A DNA stretch of 49,209 nucleotides from positions 1 through 49,209 of the forward strand of contig DATHGT010000290.1 in assembly GCA_035317605.1 (NCBI GenBank), read 5' to 3'. Source of the stretch: DATHGT01 sp035317605 (GTDB lineage: Bacteria > Methylomirabilota > Methylomirabilia > Rokubacteriales > CSP1-6). The notes below the pieces were generated by a model that was not told the origin of the DNA, searched no databases, and worked only from the letters and a program-made list of their open reading frames with translations. A program made the position numbers and the translations under genes. The first letter of the stretch is position 1. Every line of letters begins with the position of its first letter. Positions 16,229 through 24,427 of the stretch are shown here, in pieces.

Positions 16229-16978
16229 CTACGAGCCATCCAGGACGATCGTTTCTCCGTTGGTGACGTCGTCGGCGAGGAGCTTCACCGCCACGTCAGC
16301 CACCTCGGAGGGCTCGACGAGCCGGCCGCCGGGATTGATGCGGGCCATCGCGGCCACCGCCTCGTCGAACGACTTGCCGGTGCGGGAGGCGATGTTGCGG
16401 GCGCCGCTCCACGTCATCTCGGTCGCCACGTAGCCGGGACAGATCGCGTTGACGGTCACGCCCTTGCCCGAGACCTCGGCGGCGAGCGCGCGGGTGAGCC
16501 CGACCAGCGCGTGCTTGGACGCGGTGTAGGCGGTGACGTAGGGCGCGCCGTAGAGGCCGGCCAGCGAGGCGACGTTGATCACGCGTCCCCAGCCCCGCGC
16601 CAGCATGCCGGGCAGGACTTCGCGCGTGCACAGGTAGGGGCCGGTGGCGTTCACGCGCAGGTGGCGTTCCCACAGCGTCAGGTCCGTCCGGCTGAGCGGC
16701 GCCGACTCGGCGATCCCCGCGTTGTTGACGAGGACGTCGACCGCGCCCAGCTCGGCGGCGACCCGCGCGTGCGCGTGGCGAACGGCATCGGCCTCGGTGA
16801 CGTCGAGCGCGAGGGCGAGTGCGCGGGCGCCGAGCGCGCGCGCGTCGGCCGCGGTCTCGTCGACGCGTTCGAGGTCGCGCCCCCCGACGGCGACGGCCAC
16901 TCCCTCGCGCGCGAACGCCAGCGCGATCTCGCGCCCGATGCCCTTCCCCCCGCCGGTGATCAGCGCCACCCGCTCCAT
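16229..16978 (-). CDS. SDR family NAD(P)-dependent oxidoreductase
   Basis: A 249-residue classical short-chain dehydrogenase/reductase. The cofactor motif TGGGKGIG occupies 8-15, the structural NNAG 85-88, and the catalytic tetrad is Asn110, Ser138, Tyr151 and Lys155 (YTASK). Length and motifs resemble 3-oxoacyl-ACP reductases and 3-hydroxyacyl-CoA dehydrogenases, so a hydroxyacyl substrate is plausible. An Arg in GGRD after strand 2 favours NADP, but this is a weak indicator. It is followed after 10 bases by the Old Yellow Enzyme-type gene and preceded by a small lipoprotein gene, all on the minus strand. Confidence 0.92.
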   Translation of the reverse strand: MERVALITGGGKGIGREIALAFAREGVAVAVGGRDLERVDETAADARALGARALALALDVTEADAVRHAHARVAAELGAVDVLVNNAGIAESAPLSRTDLTLWERHLRVNATGPYLCTREVLPGMLARGWGRVINVASLAGLYGAPYVTAYTASKHALVGLTRALAAEVSGKGVTVNAICPGYVATEMTWSGARNIASRTGKSFDEAVAAMARINPGGRLVEPSEVADVAVKLLADDVTNGETIVLDGS

Positions 16979-16990
16979 CGCGTCACCGGG

Positions 16991-17167
16991 TCAGTTGGTC
17001 TGGACGCAGAAGAGGTAGAAGAGGGGTTGAGTGCCGGACGTATCCGGGCGGCTGAGGCAGCGGGCGCCGCCGGACGAGGTCCGCGGGGGCGGCGACGGGT
17101 TCGACGCGCAGCCCGCGAAGATCAGACCCGCGAGCAGCAGGGCGCCGCACACGAACCCTCGTTTCAT
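16991..17167 (-). CDS. small putative lipoprotein, 58 residues
   Basis: This short gene runs from ATG 17167 to TGA 16991. The product starts MKRGFVCGALLLAG and continues to the lipobox-like FAGC, after which Cys20 would be lipidated; the mature part of about 39 residues is Pro/Ser/Gly-rich and holds two more cysteines. A TAGAAT hexamer 6 bases before the ATG suggests a leaderless promoter. It precedes the SDR gene by 12 bases on the same strand. Function unknown; the signal peptide makes it likely real despite its size. Confidence 0.65.
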   Translation of the reverse strand: MKRGFVCGALLLAGLIFAGCASNPSPPPRTSSGGARCLSRPDTSGTQPLFYLFCVQTN

Positions 17168-17173
17168 GGCGTC

Positions 17174-17179
17174 ATTCTA
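17174..17179 (-). promoter_or_regulatory. putative -10 hexamer TAGAAT for the small lipoprotein gene
   Basis: TAGAAT followed by GACGCC lies directly before the ATG at 17167. The ten-base string TAGAATGACG is repeated upstream of the SelW-like gene (18719-18728, minus strand). Confidence 0.5.
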
Positions 17180-17192
17180 TCGTGCCATCGGG

Positions 17193-17198
17193 TATAAC
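17193..17198 (+). promoter_or_regulatory. putative -10 hexamer TATAAC for the CoA transferase gene
   Basis: TATAAC lies 13 bases before the ATG at 17212, with no ribosome binding site between. It is divergent to and only 13 bases away from the lipoprotein promoter. Confidence 0.4.
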
Positions 17199-17211
17199 TA
17201 CTGCGCCATTC

Positions 17212-18474
17212 ATGCCGCGCGCATACGCTCGCACCACGCTCCCGGAGGCAGTCGGCCGATTGCGTTCGGGCATGAAGGTGTTGCTGCCGCCGGGATGCGG
17301 CGAGCCGGTGGCGCTGGTGGCCGAGATCTGTCGCCAGGCCACGCGGCTGCCCGCTCTCACCCTCATGGGCGGCATCCACATCGGGGACTTTCCGTTGGTC
17401 CGTCCGGAGGCGGCGCCGCTCCGCGTCGCCACCTGGCACATGTCGCCGCGCCTGGCCGGAGCGGGCGAGCGCGTCGAGTTCGTGCCCATCCGCTACTTCG
17501 ACCTCGTCACCGAATTCACGTCAGGGGGCCGGTGGGCGCCCGATTGCGTGCTCGTGCACACGGCGCCGCCCGACGCGCGCGGCTATCTGAGCCTCGGCGT
17601 GTCGGTGAGCATCGCGCTGCCGGCGGCGCGGCGCGCGCCGCTCGTGATCGCTCAGGTCAATCCCAACATGCCGCGCACGCGCGGCGACTCGAGCCTGCAC
17701 CGGAGCCAGATCGACGCCTGGGTCGACGTCGACGCGCCGCTGCTCACGTATCCGTCGCCCGTGATCTCGGACGTCGAGCGGTCGATCGGGCGGAGCGTCG
17801 CCGCGATCGTCCCCGACGGCGCCACCGTGCAGGTCGGCGTGGGGGCCATCCCTCAAGCCGTCCTCGAATCTCTCGGCGATCATCGCCACCTCGCCCTGCA
17901 CTCGCTGCTGGTCGACGCCGCGGTGCCGCTGGTCGAGCGCGGGGTCGTCGACGGCTCCGCCAAGCGCGTGCACCGCGGCCGGCTCGACATCTGCGAGATC
18001 ATGGGAACGCGACGGGTGTTCGACTTCGCCCACGATAACGCGGTGATCAACATGGAGACGTCCGAGCTGGCGCACGATCCGGGCTTCGTGGCCCAGCTCG
18101 ACCGCTTCGTGGCCATCAACTCGGCGCTCGAGATCGACCTCACCGGTCAGGTGACGGCGGAGACGATCGGCGGGCGACAGGTGGCGGGGATCGGCGGGCA
18201 GTTCGACTTCGCGCTCGGCGCCTCACGCTCGCGCGGCGGCGCGTCGATCGTCGCGTTGCCCGCGACGGGACGCGACGGCGCGGTCTCGCGAATCGTCCCG
18301 AGGCTGGGGCCGGGCGCGGGGGTCACCACGCCGCGCTACCTGGCCGACTGGGTGGTGACGGAATTCGGCGCGGCGCGATTGCGGGGACTCGGGGCACGGG
18401 CAAGGGCCACGGCGTTGATCGCCGTGGCCCATCCCCGCTTTCGGGAGGAGCTGGAGCGGAGTGCTATCCCTTAG
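17212..18474 (+). CDS. acetyl-CoA hydrolase/4-hydroxybutyrate CoA-transferase family protein
   Basis: A 420-residue class I-type CoA transferase. The N-terminal domain shows VLLPPGCGEPVALV and VHTAPPDARGYLSLG; the C-terminal domain shows GVGAIPQAVL, then NSALEIDLTGQV with the probable catalytic Glu, and VAGIGGQFDFALGA with RGGASIVAL. These match the 4-hydroxybutyrate/butyrate/succinate CoA transferase group. ATG 17212 is preferred over GTG 17182, which lies upstream of the promoter-like TATAAC. It converges on the SelW-like gene with an 11-base overlap of 3' ends. The acyl substrate is not determined. Confidence 0.9.
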   Translation: MPRAYARTTLPEAVGRLRSGMKVLLPPGCGEPVALVAEICRQATRLPALTLMGGIHIGDFPLVRPEAAPLRVATWHMSPRLAGAGERVEFVPIRYFDLVTEFTSGGRWAPDCVLVHTAPPDARGYLSLGVSVSIALPAARRAPLVIAQVNPNMPRTRGDSSLHRSQIDAWVDVDAPLLTYPSPVISDVERSIGRSVAAIVPDGATVQVGVGAIPQAVLESLGDHRHLALHSLLVDAAVPLVERGVVDGSAKRVHRGRLDICEIMGTRRVFDFAHDNAVINMETSELAHDPGFVAQLDRFVAINSALEIDLTGQVTAETIGGRQVAGIGGQFDFALGASRSRGGASIVALPATGRDGAVSRIVPRLGPGAGVTTPRYLADWVVTEFGAARLRGLGARARATALIAVAHPRFREELERSAIP

Positions 18475-18691
18475 CCTTGTCGATCTCGGCGAAGATCTCC
18501 TCGTTCTCGGGGAAGCGATACGTGTCCTTGTTGGTGTAGGCGAGGCGGCCGTCGATCGACACCTCGTAGATGCCGCCGACACCTTCCTTGAGGCGCGCGG
18601 TGATGCCGTACCTGTCCTTGATGGCGGCCTGCAAACTGGAGGCCTGGGGCAGGTAGTTTCACTCGCCGCAGTAGAGGATCTCGATGTCCAT
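18464..18691 (-). CDS. SelW/SelT/Rdx-type selenoprotein with in-frame UGA (CxxU)
   Basis: Reading from ATG 18691 to TAG 18464 gives 75 residues if the in-frame TGA at 18659-18661 is selenocysteine. The N-terminus is MDIEILYCGEU followed by NYLPQASSLQ, exactly the Rdx fold's beta strand plus CxxU/CxxC redox loop, with Cys8 and Sec11. GVGGIYEVSIDGRLAYTNK and RFPENEEI match the rest of the family, which is small and thioredoxin-like. A perfect AGGAGGT lies 5 bases before the ATG, and TAGAAT lies about 32 bases upstream. A hairpin at 18626-18644 is placed as a bacterial SECIS would be. A TGC/TGG error or a pseudogene is the alternative, but a single stop precisely at the redox position argues for selenocysteine. 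Confidence 0.85.
18626..18644 (-). promoter_or_regulatory. candidate bacterial SECIS hairpin
   Basis: Beginning 15 bases after the UGA, the mRNA can form GGCCU/AGGCC (5 pairs), one C-C mismatch and one further C-G pair, with the apical loop AGUUU. Position and small G/U-containing loop fit bacterial SECIS elements recognised by SelB. The structure was drawn by eye. Confidence 0.6.
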
Positions 18692-18696
18692 CCGAC

Positions 18697-18703
18697 ACCT
18701 CCT
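18697..18703 (-). promoter_or_regulatory. Shine-Dalgarno AGGAGGT of the SelW-like gene
   Basis: Full anti-SD complement 5 bases before ATG 18691. It is one of the strongest in the window and fixes the start of the UGA-containing gene. Confidence 0.8.
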
Positions 18704-18787
18704 CCCGAAGATGGTTGACGTCATTCTAGCACCTGGCCTTGAGATGCCCGGAGATCGGCGGAGGATTTCGAAGGGCGAGCCGGTCCC

Positions 18788-19702
18788 GTGATTCCTACGC
18801 TCATCGACACCGATCCCGGCATCGACGACGCGCTCGCGCTGCTGCTGGCCTGGAATTCGCCGGAGCTGGCCGTGGAGGCGATCACCACCGTCGCCGGCAA
18901 CGTGCCGCTCGCGACGGCCACGCGGAATCTCGACCGGCTGCTCGCGCTGCGCCGTCCGTCCCCGCCGCCGCGCGTCGGCGAGGGCGCCGCCGGGCCGCTG
19001 GCGCGCGAGCTGAACACGGCCGAGCGCTATCACGGCGCCGACGGCATGGGAGACCTGACCGACTGGCCTGCCGTCGATTCGCCGGCGAGCGGTGAGGCCA
19101 GGCCGCGCGCCGCCGATCTGATCGTGGAGACCGCGGCCCGGCTCGGCGCGTCGCTGACCGTGGTCGCGCTGGGGCCGTTGACGAATCTCGCCCTCGCGCT
19201 CGCGGCCGATCCCTCACGGGTCGCTTCGGTCGGCCGCGTCGTCGTCATGGGCGGCGCCGTCGACGATCGCGGCAACGTGACGCCGACCGCCGAGTTCAAC
19301 ATGAACGTCGATCCCGAGGCCGCCGCCCGCGTGTTCGAGGCCGGCCTCTCGCTCGATCTGGTTCCGCTGGACGCCACGCGCCAGGCCCGGCTCACGCGCT
19401 CTCAGCTCGCTGACGCACTCCGTCGGACGCCGGGCGCGATTGCCGACCGCATCGCGGCGTTCACGGCGCGCGCGCTTTCCGCCGACGATCCCCTCGGCAT
19501 GGCGCTCCACGACCCGCTGGCCGTGGGCGTCGCCATCGACCCGACCCTCGTCGAGTGGGAGCCCGTTCGCGTCGCGATCGATCGCGACGGCGCGACCCGA
19601 CGCGTCCCCGGCCCGCCGAATTGCCGCTTCGCGCGCACCGTCGACGCCGAGCGCTTCCGCGCGATGTTACTGGCGCGCCTGTGCACGCGCGCGGACGCAT
19701 GA
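18788..19702 (+). CDS. nucleoside hydrolase (inosine-uridine preferring type)
   Basis: A 304-residue nucleoside hydrolase that splits ribonucleosides into base and ribose. The calcium/ribose-binding DTDPGIDDA lies at residues 7-15; HGADGMGD is the second conserved segment, VVALGPLTNLALAL the third, and NMNVDPEAA plus the late HDPLAVGVAID supply further ligands. Length is standard. The start is GTG 18788. Its stop overlaps the ribokinase start by ATGA, so ribose released here would be phosphorylated by the next gene product. This makes a nucleoside salvage or catabolic pair. Confidence 0.93.
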   Translation: MIPTLIDTDPGIDDALALLLAWNSPELAVEAITTVAGNVPLATATRNLDRLLALRRPSPPPRVGEGAAGPLARELNTAERYHGADGMGDLTDWPAVDSPASGEARPRAADLIVETAARLGASLTVVALGPLTNLALALAADPSRVASVGRVVVMGGAVDDRGNVTPTAEFNMNVDPEAAARVFEAGLSLDLVPLDATRQARLTRSQLADALRRTPGAIADRIAAFTARALSADDPLGMALHDPLAVGVAIDPTLVEWEPVRVAIDRDGATRRVPGPPNCRFARTVDAERFRAMLLARLCTRADA

Positions 19703-20616
19703 GCGTGCGGGTCCTCGTCGTGGGTTCGGCGAACGTCGACTACACGGTCGCGCTCGCGCGGCTGCCCGAGCCGGGAGAAACCGTCACCGGCGGCACGCTC
19801 CTGGTGAACCACGGAGGCAAGGGCGCCAATCAGGCCCTGGCCGCGCGACGGCTCGGCGCCGAGGTGCGCTTGATCGCCTGCGTCGGCGAGGACACCGTGG
19901 GCCGCGAGATTCGCCAGGCCCTCGCCGCCGAGGGCGTCGACGTCACGGGGGTCGCGTCCACCGCCGAGGCCGCGACCGGCACCGCGCTGATCGTCGTCGA
20001 CGCCGAGGGACGCAACCAGATCGCGGTGGCGCCGGGGGCGAACCGGCGGCTCGACGTCGAGCTGGTGGCGCGGCGTGCGGCGGATTTCGAGTGGGCCGAC
20101 GTCCTCGTGTGCCAGCTCGAGACCCCGCTGCCGACCGTGAAGTGGGCGCTCGAGGAGGGCAAGCGGCGTGGGATGATCACGATCCTCAACCCCGCGCCGG
20201 TGCCGGACGCGTCGATCGACGTCTGGCCGTCGGTGGACTATCTGACGCCGAACAGCGGGGAGGCGGCGCGACTCAGCGGCGTGTCCGTGGGCGATCGACG
20301 ATCGGCGGCCGAGGCGGCCAACACGTTGAGGAACTATGGGGTCGGTACGGTCGTCGTGACTCTGGGCGCCGACGGCGCGCTCTGCGTCAGCGCCGCCGGG
20401 AGCCGTCAGGCCCCGGGCTTCGCGGTGGCGGTCCTCGACACGACGGCCGCCGGCGATACCTTCAACGCCGCCCTCGCCGTCACCCTCGCCGAGCGCACCT
20501 CCTTGGACGAGGGGCTGCGCTTCGCGAACGCCGCCGCCGCGCTCGCCTGCATACGGCGTGGCGCCCAGCCCTCGCTCCCGCGCAGGGACGAAGTCGTCCG
20601 CTTGCTCGGCGCCTGA
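19699..20616 (+). CDS. rbsK: ribokinase
   Basis: A 305-residue PfkB-family sugar kinase. Signatures are GSANVDYTVALARLPEPGET at the N-terminus, NHGGKGANQALAARRLGA (substrate-binding PfkB motif 1), a PNSGEAARL strand typical of ribokinase, and DTTAAGDTFNAALA (motif 2 with catalytic Asp and anion hole). The ATG at 19699 overlaps the nucleoside hydrolase stop. Phosphorylation of ribose released by that hydrolase is the natural role. The last 211 bases are overlapped antisense by the C-terminal extension of the nagZ-like gene. Confidence 0.92.
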   Translation: MSVRVLVVGSANVDYTVALARLPEPGETVTGGTLLVNHGGKGANQALAARRLGAEVRLIACVGEDTVGREIRQALAAEGVDVTGVASTAEAATGTALIVVDAEGRNQIAVAPGANRRLDVELVARRAADFEWADVLVCQLETPLPTVKWALEEGKRRGMITILNPAPVPDASIDVWPSVDYLTPNSGEAARLSGVSVGDRRSAAEAANTLRNYGVGTVVVTLGADGALCVSAAGSRQAPGFAVAVLDTTAAGDTFNAALAVTLAERTSLDEGLRFANAAAALACIRRGAQPSLPRRDEVVRLLGA

Positions 20617-21809
20617 TCCTCGGCGGCCACGGCCGCGGGGCGTCGCGCGGCCGGAATCCGGCTGTCCCACTCACTCACGGTCCCGCCGTTCTCGGCGCGC
20701 TGCTTGAGCGTCCGCACGCGCGCGAGGGCCTCGGTCACTCGCTCGATCGAGAGGCGCCCGGTGCCGACGGCGTGACGCATGGCCCACAGCGCGACCTCGG
20801 CGGCGGAGCGCCCGTCGGGGAGACGGTCGTCGGCGATGAGGGCCACGTCCACGCCCGCGCCGAGCGTCAGCACGGCCGCGCGGTCGATGCCGTACCGCCC
20901 TTCGATCGCCCCCATGCGCAGGTCGTCGCTGATCACGAGCCCGCCGAAGCCGAGCTGGTGGCGAAGAAGCCCGGTGACGGTCCGCCGCGACAGCGTCGCC
21001 GGGTACTTGCGGTCGAGGCGCTTGTTGAACACGTGCGCGGTCATGATGCTGTCCGCGAGCTGGGCGTCCATCAGCGTGCGATAGGGGAGCAGCTCGACCG
21101 CCGCGTCGGCGGTGGCCGTCACGTCCACGAAGCCGTGATGGGAGTCGGCGAAGCTCGAGCCGTGCCCGGGGAAGTGCTTGAGCGCGGTGAGGATGCCGGC
21201 GGCGTGCATGCCCCGGATCCACGCGCCGGCGAGCGCGGTCACGCGTCGGGGATCGGCGCCGAAGCTGCGGCCGTACGCGACGATCACCGGGTTCGCGGGG
21301 TTGTAGCCGACGTCGACTACCGGGGCGAGGTTCCAGTTGATGCCGGCGTCGCGCAGCATCCGGCCGATACGCAGTCCCTCGAGCTCGGTGAGGGCGAGAT
21401 CGTGACTGGCGCCGAGCTCGCGCGCGGACAGCGTCGGACCGTATCCGGCGTCGGGACGCAGCCGCATGACCTGCCCGCCCTCGGCGTCGACGGCGACCAG
21501 CAACGACAGCGCGCCGCAGTCGCGGGCGATCGCGCGCGCGCGTTCGGTGAGCCGGGTGACCTGCCCGGGGTCCACGACGTTCCGTCCGAACAGCAGGATG
21601 CCGCCCACGCGGGCGCCGCAGATCAGTCGCTGGAGATCGTCCTCGGCATCGCCCTCGGTCCCCCGGAATCCCACCAGCAACAGCTGGCCGAGCCGCGGAG
21701 CGACGGCCTCGAAGCGCGCGGGATCGGGCGGCATCGCGCTCCGACAACCCGAGGCCGCCAGCAGGGCCAGCAACGCCCCAATGGCTCCTCGGCGGAGACC
21801 TCGAATCAA
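20406..21809 (-). CDS. beta-N-acetylhexosaminidase (NagZ-like) lipoprotein
   Basis: A 467-residue glycoside hydrolase family 3 protein. A signal peptide ends in LAASGC with Cys22 as probable lipid site, so it would be envelope-bound rather than cytosolic like typical NagZ. The family signature KHFPGHG is at 211-217, followed by SSFADSHHGF, and the nucleophile Asp295 is in VISDDLRMGAI. The GH3 domain ends near residue 370. The remaining 97 residues are low-complexity Ala/Ser/Arg-rich, and the last 70 are coded antisense to rbsK. The TTG start overlaps the gspD stop (TTGA), so it is coupled to the secretion cluster and may remodel peptidoglycan for the machinery. Confidence 0.85.
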   Translation of the reverse strand: MIRGLRRGAIGALLALLAASGCRSAMPPDPARFEAVAPRLGQLLLVGFRGTEGDAEDDLQRLICGARVGGILLFGRNVVDPGQVTRLTERARAIARDCGALSLLVAVDAEGGQVMRLRPDAGYGPTLSARELGASHDLALTELEGLRIGRMLRDAGINWNLAPVVDVGYNPANPVIVAYGRSFGADPRRVTALAGAWIRGMHAAGILTALKHFPGHGSSFADSHHGFVDVTATADAAVELLPYRTLMDAQLADSIMTAHVFNKRLDRKYPATLSRRTVTGLLRHQLGFGGLVISDDLRMGAIEGRYGIDRAAVLTLGAGVDVALIADDRLPDGRSAAEVALWAMRHAVGTGRLSIERVTEALARVRTLKQRAENGGTVSEWDSRIPAARRPAAVAAEDQAPSKRTTSSLRGSEGWAPRRMQASAAAAFAKRSPSSKEVRSARVTARAALKVSPAAVVSRTATAKPGA

Positions 21810-24427
21810 CGAGCGGGCGCCGCGGGGGCCGGCGGCGTGGCGGGAGCCGGGGCGGGGGGCGCTGGAGTCGGCGCGGGGGCAGCGGGAGGTGCGGCCGGAG
21901 CCGGTGCCGCGGGCGCGGGTGTGGCGGCAGCAGGCGGCGCCGGAGCGGTCGAGATGGGGGGCGCGGTGGGGACTGGTGGAGTAGGCGGCGGCGGCGGCAG
22001 CGGCGCCGGCGCCGATGGCATCCGCGTCGCCGGAGCGCGCGACGCCGGCGGCGAGGTGGAGGACGGCGGGCGCGGCGCGTGCTGGAACGCGTCGTCCAGC
22101 TCGGGCGTGGCCCTCCGCATCTCCTCGGTGATCCGCGCGGCGTCGGCCGCGGTGCCGATGACCCGCGGCGTGATCAGGATCAGCAGCTCCGTCTTCTCGA
22201 CCGTCAGGCCCTTGAAGCCGAACATGAACCCGAGGAGCGGGATGTTCTTCATGAACGGGATCCCGCGGTCCGCCACCGTCCGGCGCTCCTGGATGAGGCC
22301 ACCGAGCACCAGGGTTTGGTTGTTGACGAGCACCACCGAGGTCTCGGCCTCGCGCTTGATGATCCGCTTGGAGTTCGTGGGCGGCTCGGGCTGCCCGATG
22401 CTGTTGACCTCTTGCTTGATGTCGAGCGCCACCGTGCCTTGTTCACCGATCCGAGGGGTCACGGTCAGGATCACGCCCGCGTCGCGGTACTCCACGGTCT
22501 GGGTCCCGATGACGCTGGTGGTGTTGTTGGTCCCGGTGGACGACACCGTGCCGCCGACCGGGGTCTGCTGAGACGTCACGATCGGGATCGAATCCGACAC
22601 GTTGATCACGGCCTTCTTGTTCTCGGAGGTGAGCACGTGTGGGCTCGAGATCACGTTGACCCGGTTCTCGCCGGCCAGCGCGTTCAGGATGGCCATGAAC
22701 TGGTTCGAGGCGAACGTGAAGGCGGTGAGGCCGCCGCCGAGGGGCAGGCTGAGGGTGTCGACGATCGGCAAGGTCCGGCTCATCGGGACGATCTGTCCGG
22801 CGTCGGGGTTGATGTTCTGGTTGGCCAGGCTGAACTTGCCGCTCTTGACGGCCCAGTCCATGCCGAAGCGCATGTCGTCGGTGAGGCTGATCTCGGCGAC
22901 CAGCACCTCGATCAGCACCTGGCGGGGCATCTTGTCGAGCTGTCGGATCGTGGCCTCGATCTCGGCCCACGCCCTCGGAAAGGTCGTTACGATCACCGCG
23001 TTCGTGGTGTCGTCGGAGATGAACCGCACCTGTCCCTCGATGATGCCCACTTCGGACAACACGCCCGAGCCGCCGCCCGGGCCCCCGCCACCACCGGTGG
23101 GTGCTCCGGTCAGCGCGCCCAGCAGACCCCCACCGCCGCTCGGCGCTGGCGGCCGGGCGCCGGCGGGCTGCGACGCCGCCGGGGCGGGCGACCCTCCCCC
23201 CGAGCCGGGCGCGCCGTAAATCGCGTTCAGCGTGGCGGCCAGCTCCTTGGCCTTGGCGTTTTCCGCGTAATAGACGAACACTCGCCGGCCGCCGTAGATG
23301 TTCACGTCGAGCTGGGCGATGAGCTTGCGGATCGTGTCCAGCTCCTGGCGCCGCGCGTAGATGATCAGCGAGTTCGATCGGCGCTCGGCGATGATCAGGG
23401 GCCCGCGGTCCGCGGTGGACGTGGTGCCCGGGCCACTGGGCACCCCCGGCACGCCGGGAGTTGTCGGCAACCCCGTCACTCCGGTCGGGGCCGTGGGTAC
23501 CCCGGGAGTCGGTGCCGGCGTGGGCAAGCCCGTCGGCGCCAGCGGAAACCCGGGAGCGCTGGTGGCCCGGCGGACCCGGCCGCTGGTGAAGAGCTGGTTG
23601 AGGATGTTCGCGAGGTCCGCCGCATCGGCGAAGCGCAGGGGGATGATCGACAGCTCGTCGAGCGCGACCTCGACGTCGACGAGGCCGATGATCTCGAGCA
23701 ATCGCTGGATGTTCGACGCGGTGTCGGTGATGACGAGGACGTTGGTCTCGCGATGGGCGATGAGGCCGCCGCGGGCGGAGATGAGCGGTCGCAGCAGCGA
23801 GTTGAGATCGGTGACCGAGGCGTAGCGGACGGGCACGATCTGGGTGATGATCTCGTCGGCGCTGCGGGCGGTGTCGGCGGTGTCGCCCACGATGAGGGGG
23901 ACCGCGCGCTCGCGCGCGCCCTCGATCTTGAGGATCTTGTACAGGTTCCCGGAGCGCACCGCGGTGAACCCGTGCACCTCGAGGATCGCCAGCAAGACGC
24001 CGAACACGTCTTCCTGCGGGATGCGCCCGGAGGTCTGGACCGTGACCTTGCCGCGCACGTCGGGAGCGAGCACGTAGTTGAACCCGACGATCTCGCTGGC
24101 CGCGTGCACGACCGTCTCGATGTCCGCGTTGTCGAAGTTCAGCACGACGAACCGTCCGCGCTGGGCGGCCGGGACGGGGGGCACGGTCGGCTGCGCGGGC
24201 GCCGGCTCGCGCTTCGGCGCCGGGGGACGCGTGGGAGTCTCGATGGTCCGCGGACCGACCGACATGGTCGGGGTCGGCGCGAGGGCCGGCGTCGTCGGCG
24301 TGCTCGGCTCGACCGTGACGGAGACGGCCGGCGGTGCCGGTGGCGTGAGCGTCGGCGGCGCCGCGCAACCGGCGAGCATGGATATCAGAACAGCAGCCGC
24401 GACTACATCACTGTGGCTTCGTGGCAT
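21806..24427 (-). CDS. gspD: type II secretion system secretin GspD
   Basis: An 873-residue outer-membrane secretin, the exit channel of type II secretion. The signal peptide ends in a perfect LAGC lipobox. A Pro/Thr-rich linker precedes the N0 domain (VVLNFDNADIETVVHAASEI), followed by N1-N3 repeats. Glycine/proline-rich inserts (TGLPTTPGVPGVPSG and a Gly-rich run near QPAGARPP) occur in the N2-N3 region. The secretin core carries ISSPHVLTSENKKAVINVSD and VLGGLIQERRTV. A roughly 70-residue Ala/Pro tail ends the protein. ATG 24427 is chosen because it places the lipobox at a normal distance; it overlaps the gspC 3' end by 20 bases. Confidence 0.94.
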   Translation of the reverse strand: MPRSHSDVVAAAVLISMLAGCAAPPTLTPPAPPAVSVTVEPSTPTTPALAPTPTMSVGPRTIETPTRPPAPKREPAPAQPTVPPVPAAQRGRFVVLNFDNADIETVVHAASEIVGFNYVLAPDVRGKVTVQTSGRIPQEDVFGVLLAILEVHGFTAVRSGNLYKILKIEGARERAVPLIVGDTADTARSADEIITQIVPVRYASVTDLNSLLRPLISARGGLIAHRETNVLVITDTASNIQRLLEIIGLVDVEVALDELSIIPLRFADAADLANILNQLFTSGRVRRATSAPGFPLAPTGLPTPAPTPGVPTAPTGVTGLPTTPGVPGVPSGPGTTSTADRGPLIIAERRSNSLIIYARRQELDTIRKLIAQLDVNIYGGRRVFVYYAENAKAKELAATLNAIYGAPGSGGGSPAPAASQPAGARPPAPSGGGGLLGALTGAPTGGGGGPGGGSGVLSEVGIIEGQVRFISDDTTNAVIVTTFPRAWAEIEATIRQLDKMPRQVLIEVLVAEISLTDDMRFGMDWAVKSGKFSLANQNINPDAGQIVPMSRTLPIVDTLSLPLGGGLTAFTFASNQFMAILNALAGENRVNVISSPHVLTSENKKAVINVSDSIPIVTSQQTPVGGTVSSTGTNNTTSVIGTQTVEYRDAGVILTVTPRIGEQGTVALDIKQEVNSIGQPEPPTNSKRIIKREAETSVVLVNNQTLVLGGLIQERRTVADRGIPFMKNIPLLGFMFGFKGLTVEKTELLILITPRVIGTAADAARITEEMRRATPELDDAFQHAPRPPSSTSPPASRAPATRMPSAPAPLPPPPPTPPVPTAPPISTAPAPPAAATPAPAAPAPAAPPAAPAPTPAPPAPAPATPPAPAAPAR

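Noticed and set aside
19440..22571. A 1043-codon open frame on the plus strand across nucleoside hydrolase, ribokinase, nagZ and gspD
   Set aside because: It runs in the wrong frame or antisense to four well-supported genes and has an Arg/Gly/Ala-only composition typical of GC-rich shadow frames.
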